Source of the DNA: a bacterium
GTDB taxonomy: Bacteria > Armatimonadota > Chthonomonadetes > Chthonomonadales > CAJBBX01
Direction: 5' to 3'
NCBI GenBank assembly: GCA_021811565.1
Contig: JAJZOL010000130.1
Coordinates: forward strand, 1 to 40,631
DNA: 40,631 nucleotides
A program made the translations under genes and the position numbers. The notes beneath the pieces are model-generated. The model had not been told where the DNA came from and did not search any database. It was given only the letters and a program-made list of their open reading frames with translations. Below, one piece after another: positions 24,646-31,864 of this stretch; position 1 is the first letter of the stretch, and every line of letters starts with the position of its first letter.

Positions 24646-24831
24646 TTAATCATGATAGCTAGGTTTATCATGCTCTGCACGTTTGTCCCTGTCACTAGAG
24701 CAACTGAGATATTTCATGATCTCGGGACTGATGCGATCGGAAGGGTCCTCGGTCATGGACTTCGGCAACGCTATGGAAATTCTCTGACCACTGCGCGGAA
24801 AACTCAGATGCATCAACACTCTTTCGTTCAT
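24646..24831 (-). CDS. Small hypothetical protein (61 aa)
   Basis: I do not recognise the family. The product is basic and polar, beginning MNERVLMHLSFPRSGQRISI and ending in a charged, Ser/Asp/Lys-rich tail. There is no signal peptide or membrane segment. Evidence that it is real: a perfect AAGGAG lies 6 nt before the ATG, a stem-loop terminator follows 30 nt after the stop, and nothing else occupies this stretch. It sits upstream of the PfkB kinase gene on the same strand, separated from it by the terminator, so it is probably its own transcript. Confidence 0.55.
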   Translation of the reverse strand: MNERVLMHLSFPRSGQRISIALPKSMTEDPSDRISPEIMKYLSCSSDRDKRAEHDKPSYHD

Positions 24832-24869
24832 GTGCTTCTCCTTTCTGTTAGTTTTTAGTATCACGTCTC

Positions 24870-24947
24870 ATTGCAGAATTCATGCAAACCTATCCGGATG
24901 CGGATTTGAAAACGTCGCGGCATGTTTTCTCCCTCGAATTGTGCAAT
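24870..24947. repeat. Inverted repeat, possible diverged member of the TGCAAAAT palindrome family
   Basis: ATTGCAGAATTC (24870-24881) and GAATTGTGCAAT (24936-24947) pair at 11 of 12 positions, with a TGCA-to-TGCA span of 74 nt. The left arm, TCATTGCAGAATTCAT, differs at one base from TCATTGCAAAATTCAT at the 40511 element. The surrounding gap 24832-25172 holds no gene I can support; it is AT-rich, with TATAAT-like boxes on the - strand at about 24950-24965 that could drive the small gene. Confidence 0.45.
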
Positions 24948-25154
24948 TATATTTCATTATACCTGCTATGATGCTTTACAAATACATGCAATGATCAAGG
25001 CCTTCTCTTTATTGACGACTTTCATTTATTTTTTGTTCTCCGACGAAATTTACATAGCAATTCATCGGAACTCTTAGCCCTAATCTCAGTCATATAAGAT
25101 AGCGATGTTCCGCCATAGACAGGTACCTGTAACGTGATTTTTCACCAGTTCGTA

Positions 25155-25160
25155 TATAAT
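25155..25160 (+). promoter_or_regulatory. -10 box (TATAAT) before a small putative gene
   Basis: A perfect TATAAT lies 12 nt before ATG 25173, which would give an almost leaderless transcript. No good -35 box stands at the expected distance, so support is limited. Confidence 0.3.
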
Positions 25161-25172
25161 GATAAGAGCCAT

Positions 25173-25355
25173 ATGCAACAAAACGAAATAATCCGGGTAA
25201 GGTTCCATCGGGTTCCCGATGGATTATCAAAATGTTTGTATAGGGTTACAAAGTCAAATCCTTACAGTTTGCTCGCCTTGTTCATGCATATTTTGGCGAA
25301 AAGAGGTAATATCGATTGGGATGTTTTGGCGGTCCATCATAAAACCGCTGCATAG
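25173..25355 (+). CDS. Small hypothetical protein (60 aa)
   Basis: I do not recognise the family. The peptide begins MQQNEIIRVRFHRVPDGLSK and is basic, with a moderately hydrophobic centre (NPYSLLALFMHILA) too short to be sure of as a membrane segment. AAGAG lies 7 nt upstream of the ATG and a TATAAT 12 nt upstream. An in-frame GTG at 25134 would lie before that box. It ends 19 nt before the zinc-ribbon TPR gene on the same strand and could be the first gene of that operon. Confidence 0.4.
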   Translation: MQQNEIIRVRFHRVPDGLSKCLYRVTKSNPYSLLALFMHILAKRGNIDWDVLAVHHKTAA

Positions 25356-25374
25356 TTGAAAGAGGGTGAAGGCG

Positions 25375-26739
25375 ATGTATTGCACCGAATGCGGCGCCAA
25401 TAACACGAAAGACTCAAAATTTTGCAAACAGTGCGGCAGGAAACTGGTGACTGAGACCGAACAGACACCTGCCGAGGATCAGTTTGATTTCATGGAAGAT
25501 CCGGAGCAACGCATCAAGGATCTGTTGCTTCTAGCGTTCAAGCAGAGCGAAAGAGGAGAGATAGACAAAGCGATCCACACATGTTCCGAGGCTTTGCATT
25601 ACAATCCCGATAGTTCCGATGCATTGTCGCTCATAAGCACGCTTTATGAACGCAAGGGCGACATGGAGCAAGCCATCAAGCACAGGGAGCATGTACTTGA
25701 ACTCAATCCTGGTAGTATAGCGGACAGGGAAAAGCTCGATCAACTCAAGGACAAGGATTTAAAAGTCACCCCAAAGAAAATCATCTCTTTGCATAAGTCC
25801 ACAACCAGATTTTTCCTTGACAGCCCGGGAGCTTTCGCATTACTCGCCTTATCCATTACGCTCTTTATCCTAATGATAGGAGCGGGAATCATCCTTTGGC
25901 GCTCTTCCCACAAACCCGCTAGCTCCACCACGAGTTACGTTTCAGAATATCAACAACCATCAAATCCGACTGCTGCGTCTAACGCCAATCAGGCGATCAA
26001 TCCATATTCGTCCCAACAGATCGCCCAAGGCTCCGACACGCAACAGACTGAGCAACCCTATCCTCCGGCGGGATACTACACAAATACGTGGCAATACCCC
26101 TCCTTCACTCAAACATATAGACCTCAGGCGCAAATGCAACCGCAAACCCCATATGTCCCGCAATCTCCCGCACCAAGGTCTCTTGCGCCTCTGCCGTTGG
26201 TTGGTGGAGGAGCCCCATTGATTGAAAAACAACCGACCACAACTCAAAAACCCGCCAATCAGGACTCGACTACGATCCACCTTCCGGATTCCGCAAACAC
26301 TAACACAACGACGCCGAATAGCAATGCAACCTCCCAACCCACTTCGGAAAACCCCGGACAAATCTCCATTCAGGTGTTACCGGATAACGGCGGTACTAAC
26401 TCTCCGACATCCTCGAACACTTCAAGTTCCACCGGTTCATCCGTCGGAATGGATTCACAATCCTCCTTGAAGATCGCTCAGGACTTGCAAATGCAGGGGC
26501 AGTATCGACAAGCGATAAGGAATTATATCAAGGCTTTGGATGGGGCCGGAAGTCTTGGCGGCATTATTCAACAGCAGATGGCGTTGTGCTATTTCAGACT
26601 AGGAGAGAAGGATAAGGCGATCGCTCACTACCAGGATGCCATAGCCATCTATAAATCTCAACTAAGTGCGGGGAAAAACGTGGACGCGGCTCAAAGCGGC
26701 ATCAACACTTGTCAGGCTGGGATCCAAGCATGCAAATGA
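25375..26739 (+). CDS. Zinc-ribbon, TPR and transmembrane protein
   Basis: The function is unknown. The order in the 454 residues is: a zinc ribbon with C3, C6, C17 and C20 (MYCTECG then CKQCGRKLV); two or so TPR repeats at about 45-125 (DKAIHTCSEALHYNPDSSDA and AIKHREHVLELNPGS); one membrane helix at about 154-175 (FALLALSITLFILMIGAGII); a long linker rich in Pro, Gln, Ser, Thr and Asn at about 180-360; and a C-terminal TPR pair (QYRQAIRNYIKAL and DKAIAHYQDAIAIYK). With no signal peptide the ribbon and first TPRs should be cytoplasmic and the rest exported. I chose ATG 25375 so the ribbon begins as usual. The stop overlaps the next gene's ATG. Confidence 0.75.
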   Translation: MYCTECGANNTKDSKFCKQCGRKLVTETEQTPAEDQFDFMEDPEQRIKDLLLLAFKQSERGEIDKAIHTCSEALHYNPDSSDALSLISTLYERKGDMEQAIKHREHVLELNPGSIADREKLDQLKDKDLKVTPKKIISLHKSTTRFFLDSPGAFALLALSITLFILMIGAGIILWRSSHKPASSTTSYVSEYQQPSNPTAASNANQAINPYSSQQIAQGSDTQQTEQPYPPAGYYTNTWQYPSFTQTYRPQAQMQPQTPYVPQSPAPRSLAPLPLVGGGAPLIEKQPTTTQKPANQDSTTIHLPDSANTNTTTPNSNATSQPTSENPGQISIQVLPDNGGTNSPTSSNTSSSTGSSVGMDSQSSLKIAQDLQMQGQYRQAIRNYIKALDGAGSLGGIIQQQMALCYFRLGEKDKAIAHYQDAIAIYKSQLSAGKNVDAAQSGINTCQAGIQACK

Positions 26740-28346
26740 AATTGAATCTGTTTTTACGTATCGCCATATCCCTGATGATCATACCATTTATCCCAAATAT
26801 GGCACACGGGTTGGACACCGCATCGACAACCAAGCAACCTTTAGTCATTATTTTTTCACAGCCAAATCCGAAATTGCCCAAGAACACCTACGTGGACATG
26901 GCGGTAGTGATGGACCAGGCTCTTAAGAACAGTGGAGAATTCCGTTCTCTCCCATACTCGCAAAAGCTCTCCGAAGTACGGAATGCGGTGCAGCAGGGAA
27001 AATTGTCCGCGCTTGATATCACCCCTCCTCTCACTTTGGATACAATGCAAAAGATCGCCCACGCGCTAGGGGCGGATCTCTTGCTCTCCATATCGGCTCA
27101 TTATGTGGATAAAGGGATTAAATCCTCGGTGCTATTGGAAAGAAGCGTGGGTTTGCAAGATTGGAGTTCCGTATTCCTTTTGCATCTCACACCCGCGAAA
27201 ACCGATACCAAAGCGAATCTCCTTGATATGATGAACGGTCTAAAGGATGATATTCTTCAGCGCATGGCATTGCAGCCTGCGCCTGCGGCATCGACGATTC
27301 CGCCCCCTTCACAACCCGTCACGGTGAACCCGCCCGCCCAGCCTAACACAACCCCTTCAGCCTCTGCAACTTCAACGGGAACCACAACTCCGGAAGCCTC
27401 AAGCTCCATGCAAGCTTATCAAATGCTGATAGAACAGGCGCGCAAGACCGGTGATATCGCTAATCTGATCGTTTCCCTCAGACGAGCGATCAATTTGAAA
27501 CCCACCGATCCCACTTTGCGACGCGAACTTATAAAGGCATACGAGGAGAGAGGATGGACGGAGAAGGCGAAAAATGAAGCCGAACGCGCCGTTGCCTTAT
27601 CCCCGAAAAGCGCCGCATTGCATCAACTCCTAGGTGATACATATGCGGATGAATCCAATAACGAACTAGCGCTCAAGGAATATCAAACCGCAGTGGCGTT
27701 GGACCCGAAGGATGGAAATCTTCTCGTATCGCTGGCGGATATGGAAATGAAAATGGGCGACAACGTCCAAGCGTTAAAGGACTACCAACAAGCCGCCGCA
27801 TCGGATCCGAATAATCCGTTACCTCACAGCAAGCTCGCCATCTTTTATTTCCAAACGGGAGATTATGGCAATGCCGGCAAGGAGCTGCTTTCCGCAAAAG
27901 CTTTATTGCCCCCTAACGACAACACCACGCTTCAGTCCGATATCGCCGATATCCTGCAGAAATCGGATTCCATTTTAACAGACATCATTCTGAATATCCA
28001 GCAAGCTCACAAGAACTTCATGGATGGCTTTGCAACCAGAGAGACAGCTTTTCAAAAAATAACCGCAATCAAACAAAACACCATTGATCTGAATGGCTTC
28101 CTTCAAAACCTACCGAATTCGTCGTTGCAAGACGCTGTAGCGCAATACTCGCTCGCAGCTTCCCTTCTAAGTCAGTCAACGGAAGAGATGCTTGACTATC
28201 TTCAAACCAATCGCAAGGAGGCTAGTGATCAATCGGAGTTGCTGCGCTTGGAGGCTGCAAATCAGATCACGACTGCGGAAAACGCATTGAAAGCTGATTT
28301 AAGCAAATTGGAGCCTGCCGCATCTTCCGCGGCGGCATCATCATAA
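26736..28346 (+). CDS. Exported TPR-repeat protein
   Basis: A signal peptide (MKLNLFLRIAISLMIIPFIP, then NMAHG) is followed by an unknown alpha/beta domain at about 30-185 (LVIIFSQPNPKLPKNTYVDM and IAHALGADLLLSISAHYVD), which resembles the nucleotide-free domains of periplasmic proteins such as DUF4384 or TolB-N types only loosely. A Pro/Thr/Ser-rich linker (about 188-230), four or five TPRs (about 232-395) and a helical tail follow. It probably works as a scaffold in the periplasm. I chose ATG 26736, which overlaps the preceding stop as ATGA; an ATG at 26730 is also possible. The shared linker style and TPRs suggest that it partners the preceding membrane protein. Confidence 0.75.
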   Translation: MKLNLFLRIAISLMIIPFIPNMAHGLDTASTTKQPLVIIFSQPNPKLPKNTYVDMAVVMDQALKNSGEFRSLPYSQKLSEVRNAVQQGKLSALDITPPLTLDTMQKIAHALGADLLLSISAHYVDKGIKSSVLLERSVGLQDWSSVFLLHLTPAKTDTKANLLDMMNGLKDDILQRMALQPAPAASTIPPPSQPVTVNPPAQPNTTPSASATSTGTTTPEASSSMQAYQMLIEQARKTGDIANLIVSLRRAINLKPTDPTLRRELIKAYEERGWTEKAKNEAERAVALSPKSAALHQLLGDTYADESNNELALKEYQTAVALDPKDGNLLVSLADMEMKMGDNVQALKDYQQAAASDPNNPLPHSKLAIFYFQTGDYGNAGKELLSAKALLPPNDNTTLQSDIADILQKSDSILTDIILNIQQAHKNFMDGFATRETAFQKITAIKQNTIDLNGFLQNLPNSSLQDAVAQYSLAASLLSQSTEEMLDYLQTNRKEASDQSELLRLEAANQITTAENALKADLSKLEPAASSAAASS

Positions 28347-28409
28347 ATTCACACATTGAACACTGCGTGTTTCATATTTGGCGCAACAGTAAACACTGTT
28401 CCTAAAAGT

Positions 28410-28485
28410 GCATGCAAAATTCCATTGGCTTCGCATTAAAAACGATGCCGCTAACATATCCTCGCAAGAGTGTATTTTGCAACTC
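28410..28485. repeat. Inverted repeat, possible diverged member of the TGCAAAAT palindrome family
   Basis: TGCAAAAT (28413-28420) and ATTTTGCA (28474-28481) are perfect inverse complements 69 nt apart. Read on the - strand the element begins TGCAAAATACA and ends GAATTTTGCA, both shared with the 84-bp copy 1. It lies between the exported TPR gene and the AAA+ gene and may serve as a terminator. Confidence 0.4.
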
Positions 28486-28508
28486 GTACTTTCATTACGG
28501 AGGAGTGA

Positions 28509-30071
28509 ATGTCGAAGAAAAATTGCAATGACTTGGAAATCCTCATTCGCGCACGCTACCCCATTATCTACATAGTTTCCTGGGAGGAGGAAAGAGTTGA
28601 AGAGGCTATGAAAACCATCGCCTTTCATCTCAAAAAGAACCTTCTCATATGGACATCTACAAAAGGTTTCACCCGAGCGGAAACCCTGATTCAGAACAGT
28701 ACGAGAGATCCCGCATATGCGTTAAGCTTCATTTTGAACGCTCCGGATCACACGCTTTTTGTGCTCAAGGATTTTCATCCCTACATGGATGCTCTCGCCA
28801 CCCGTATGTTACGCGATATCGCCTCGACGCTGCGCAATTCCTTCAAAACAGTCATTCTTCTGTCCCCAACTCTTCACCTTCCCCAGGAATTGGAGAAGGA
28901 CGTGACGGTCATAGACTTCGACATACCGGACTACAACGAGTTGGCGGAAATCCTAGAGCAGATTCTTTTGTCCGTCAAGGACAAGCCGGAAATTCAAACG
29001 GATATCACCCCATTGGACAAGGAGGCGCTTATCAAAGCCGCACAGGGATTGACAGCGGTGGAAGCAAAGGATGTTTTCGCCAAATCCCTTGTGGAGACCA
29101 GAAAGCTTGACATCAACTCCATCCTAACCCAAAAGGAGCAGATCATCAGGAAATCCGGAATACTAGAATATTTCCCTGCGGAGGAGGAGATCGGAAACGT
29201 CGGTGGAATGGATTACATGAAAACGTGGTTGGAGAAACGCTCCTCCTCGTTTACGCAAAAGGCGCGTGATTTCGGATTGCCGGAACCTAAGGGCGTGCTT
29301 CTGCTTGGAGTTCAGGGCTGCGGAAAGAGCCTTCTCGCCAAGGCGATCTCCGCATTATGGAAGTTACCGCTCCTGAGAATGGATGTCGGCAGAATATTCG
29401 CCGGATATGTGGGTGCATCCGAGGAGAATATGCGACACTCTCTAAGCGTGGCGGAATCCGTATCGCCCTGTATCCTCTGGCTGGACGAGCTGGAAAAAGG
29501 GCTTTCCGGGATTCAAAGCTCGGGATCGACGGATAGCGGCACCACTGCACGTGTTTTCAGCACTTTTCTGACTTGGCTTCAAGAGAAAAAAGCTCCTGTC
29601 TTTGTGGTTGCAACCGCTAACTCCATAGACAACCTACCGCCGGAACTGCTCCGCAAAGGCAGGTTTGATGAGATTTTCTTCATTGATCTGCCAGCGATCC
29701 AGGAAAGAGAGGAGATATTCAAAATTCACTTGCTCAAACGGCATCGCAACCCCGATCAATTCAATCTGCAACAACTCGGAATCGTCACGGCCGGTTATTC
29801 CGGAGCGGAAATAGAGCAAGCGGTCATCGAGGCTCTATACAACGCTTACGGAGAAGGACGGGACATCACCACGGAGGATATCCTAAACGCCTGCAGCGCA
29901 TCCGTGCCGATGGCTATGACCATGCGCGAAAAGATATCCGAAATGCGCAACTGGGCGCTTACACGCGCGCGGAAGGCTTCCTCCGCAGTTCCCGAGGGCA
30001 TGGAGGAGATGGAGGTGATGGCGATTAAAAACCGCAACAATCCTTCCACTTTTAAAAATATCAACAACTGA
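28509..30071 (+). CDS. AAA+ ATPase, Ycf46-like
   Basis: This 520-residue cytoplasmic protein has an N-terminal degenerate AAA-like domain (about 1-215, with [20 protein letters not shown]) and a C-terminal classical AAA module. Walker A is GVQGCGKS (267-274), Walker B is [11 protein letters not shown] (D326-E327), and the Arg fingers and sensor lie around [16 protein letters not shown]. This two-part layout is that of Ycf46/YcaJ-like AAA proteins of cyanobacteria and other phyla, whose role is uncertain and sometimes linked to CO2 acclimation or photosynthesis in cyanobacteria. It lacks a protease or metal-binding HExxH, so it is not FtsH. The start has a perfect GGAGGAG site. Confidence 0.82.
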   Translation: MSKKNCNDLEILIRARYPIIYIVSWEEERVEEAMKTIAFHLKKNLLIWTSTKGFTRAETLIQNSTRDPAYALSFILNAPDHTLFVLKDFHPYMDALATRMLRDIASTLRNSFKTVILLSPTLHLPQELEKDVTVIDFDIPDYNELAEILEQILLSVKDKPEIQTDITPLDKEALIKAAQGLTAVEAKDVFAKSLVETRKLDINSILTQKEQIIRKSGILEYFPAEEEIGNVGGMDYMKTWLEKRSSSFTQKARDFGLPEPKGVLLLGVQGCGKSLLAKAISALWKLPLLRMDVGRIFAGYVGASEENMRHSLSVAESVSPCILWLDELEKGLSGIQSSGSTDSGTTARVFSTFLTWLQEKKAPVFVVATANSIDNLPPELLRKGRFDEIFFIDLPAIQEREEIFKIHLLKRHRNPDQFNLQQLGIVTAGYSGAEIEQAVIEALYNAYGEGRDITTEDILNACSASVPMAMTMREKISEMRNWALTRARKASSAVPEGMEEMEVMAIKNRNNPSTFKNINN

Positions 30072-30085
30072 TCCGAGGTGGCTTT

Positions 30086-30715
30086 TTGAAAGTTCAATCC
30101 TATAAAGTCGGTCCCGCCGCTAACAATCTGTACGCGGTTATAGATGATGCAGAGCGTGAGTGTGTTATAGTGGATCCGGGAATAGACAGCCAATGGGTAT
30201 GGCGTCAAATTAAAACGCAACCTTATCATTTCAAGTTCATTTTAAATACGCATGCGCATCTGGATCATATCTATGAAAACGCTTTTTTCAGGAGGAACGC
30301 CGGCGGAATGCTATGCATGCATGCTGACGCAGCGAAAACACTCAATGAAATCCCCATGCAAGCATCCTGGTTTGGAATAGATCCGCCAGCCCCATTCGAA
30401 CCGGATGGAATGCTGATGGATAATGAGGAGATACCCGTTGGTGAAGAGCGATTGAAGGTTATCCACACTCCGGGACATTCGCCGGGAGGGGTGTGTTTCG
30501 TCGGGGACGATTTCGTAATTGCAGGGGATATTTTATTCGCCGGATCCGTAGGTAGAACCGATCTTCCCGGAGGAGATATGAACGCCCTGCTTGATTCCAT
30601 CCGGAAAAAGCTTTTATCCCTTCCGAATAATTACACAGTTTATCCCGGGCATGGTCCGTCAACAACGATTGGCAACGAAAGACTGTTTAATCCATTTCTT
30701 AAGGAGATAAAATGA
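30086..30715 (+). CDS. Metallo-beta-lactamase-fold hydrolase (glyoxalase II-like)
   Basis: This 209-residue hydrolase of the MBL superfamily binds two metals. The ligand motif is THAHLDH (H56, H58, D60, H61), followed by HTPGHSPGG, VIAGDILFAGSVGRTDLPGG and YPGHGPSTTIGNER, which match the glyoxalase II/YcbL group. Hydrolysis of a thioester such as an acyl-glutathione or bacillithiol analogue is the usual role. It starts at TTG 30086, supported by GAGGTGG about 6 nt upstream and by the natural N-terminus MKVQSYKVGPAANNLY. Its stop overlaps the next ATG as ATGA, so the two proteins are co-translated. Confidence 0.88.
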   Translation: MKVQSYKVGPAANNLYAVIDDAERECVIVDPGIDSQWVWRQIKTQPYHFKFILNTHAHLDHIYENAFFRRNAGGMLCMHADAAKTLNEIPMQASWFGIDPPAPFEPDGMLMDNEEIPVGEERLKVIHTPGHSPGGVCFVGDDFVIAGDILFAGSVGRTDLPGGDMNALLDSIRKKLLSLPNNYTVYPGHGPSTTIGNERLFNPFLKEIK

Positions 30716-31152
30716 AGTTACTGCGAAGAGATGGCATCAAGTTAACCATGGAGGCGATTAAAATAATTCTGGACGCCGCAATACAGGAAGCGAAAAGAAT
30801 CGGTGTGGACATGGATATCGCCGTAACGGATGAGGATGGAATGCTCTTAGGCTTTATTCGAATGGATCAAGCGAAGATTACCAGTATCGACATAGCCATC
30901 AACAAGGCATTTACAGCAGCCGGTACGCGCAAGGGAACCCATGAATACGCCATCACCGGAGGAGCCGGAGGTTCTGCGTTTGGCATCCACGCCAGCAACG
31001 AAGGACGTTTCACCATTTTCGGAGGAGGGTTACCCATCATCATAGAGGGGCAATGCGTCGGTGGAGTGGGATGCAGCAGCGGCACCTCCGAACAGGACCG
31101 AAGCGTATCCCAAGCTGGCATTGATGCTTTAATGGCGAGTTTGGGGGATTAG
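30712..31152 (+). CDS. GlcG/HbpS-family heme-binding-type protein
   Basis: This 146-residue protein belongs to the GlcG/HbpS (DUF336) family; members bind heme or are of unknown role. The hallmarks are IILDAAIQEAKRIGVDMDIA, VTDEDGMLLGFIRMD, IAINKAFTAAGTRKGTHEYA and, at the end, GGGLPIIIEGQCVGGVGCSS with GTSEQDRSVSQAGI. No signal peptide is present, so a cytoplasmic role is likely. AAGGAG stands 6 nt before the ATG. It overlaps the upstream hydrolase by 4 nt and is followed 10 nt later by the DUF1802 gene, forming a tight cassette. Confidence 0.85.
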   Translation: MKLLRRDGIKLTMEAIKIILDAAIQEAKRIGVDMDIAVTDEDGMLLGFIRMDQAKITSIDIAINKAFTAAGTRKGTHEYAITGGAGGSAFGIHASNEGRFTIFGGGLPIIIEGQCVGGVGCSSGTSEQDRSVSQAGIDALMASLGD

Positions 31153-31162
31153 AGGGATGACT

Positions 31163-31729
31163 ATGAAATCATCATGCAGCATGGCATTGAAGGAATGGGC
31201 GATTATTTGCGACGCGATTGAAAAGGGTGAGCAATCCGCCCTGTTGCGCAAAGGCGGAATTCGAGAGGAGGGCGGTGTGTTCCGCATTCAGGAAAGGGAT
31301 TTTCTTCTATTTCCTACATTTGAGCATCAAAATTCCGGTCTGCTTCGCTCTCCTTGGCGGGAGAGAGTATCCTTGTCGCAACCTGTACCGGACCGGGTAA
31401 TCATTTCGTTATACGCCGAAGTGACGAAGGTTTTACAGGTGGTTGACGAAGACTCGTTGAACAAACATTTCGATCGTTTTATATGGAACGATAACTACCT
31501 AAAAATAAGATTCGACTTTAATCCGTATGATCCTCTTTATCTCATTATTTTGCGTGCGTATCGCTTGGCGAAACGTATGGATATCCCTATGCTCCAGGAA
31601 TACTCCGGTTGCAAATCATGGGTGACATTCGCTGATCCGATTTCTTTGGAGGGAGCCACTCCGTGCATGGATGATGACTCTTTCAATGAAATGGAGAGTG
31701 TTCTTATAAGGGACTTCAAGAATTCATAG
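31163..31729 (+). CDS. DUF1802 family protein
   Basis: The product (188 residues) carries the DUF1802 pattern: ALKEWAIICDAIEKGEQSAL, LRKGGIREEGGVFRIQERDF and LLFPTFEHQ, then a C-terminal half with LYLIILRAYRLAKRMDIPM and GCKSWV. The family is found in cyanobacteria and other environmental bacteria and has no known function. I chose ATG 31163, preceded by GAGGG at 6 nt; ATG 31157 overlaps that site. It is the third gene of the cassette with the MBL-fold hydrolase and the GlcG/HbpS protein. The 135 nt after it hold a hairpin, CATTG/CAATG plus GCAAC/GTTGC, near 31793-31822. Confidence 0.8.
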   Translation: MKSSCSMALKEWAIICDAIEKGEQSALLRKGGIREEGGVFRIQERDFLLFPTFEHQNSGLLRSPWRERVSLSQPVPDRVIISLYAEVTKVLQVVDEDSLNKHFDRFIWNDNYLKIRFDFNPYDPLYLIILRAYRLAKRMDIPMLQEYSGCKSWVTFADPISLEGATPCMDDDSFNEMESVLIRDFKNS

Positions 31730-31864
31730 TCACCCTCCGATCCTCTTGATCTTTAAAGCTGAGTTCTGATTATATCTAAAAACACGGATGTCATTGTCGC
31801 CGCAACCCTGTAGTTGCAATGATCTTTCAAAGCATTACATGCCTGCTTCTAGGAGAGCCGCTCC

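Noticed and set aside
28509-30071. Calling the AAA+ protein FtsH
   Set aside because: There is no HExxH zinc protease motif and no N-terminal membrane segments; the two-part layout fits Ycf46-like proteins.
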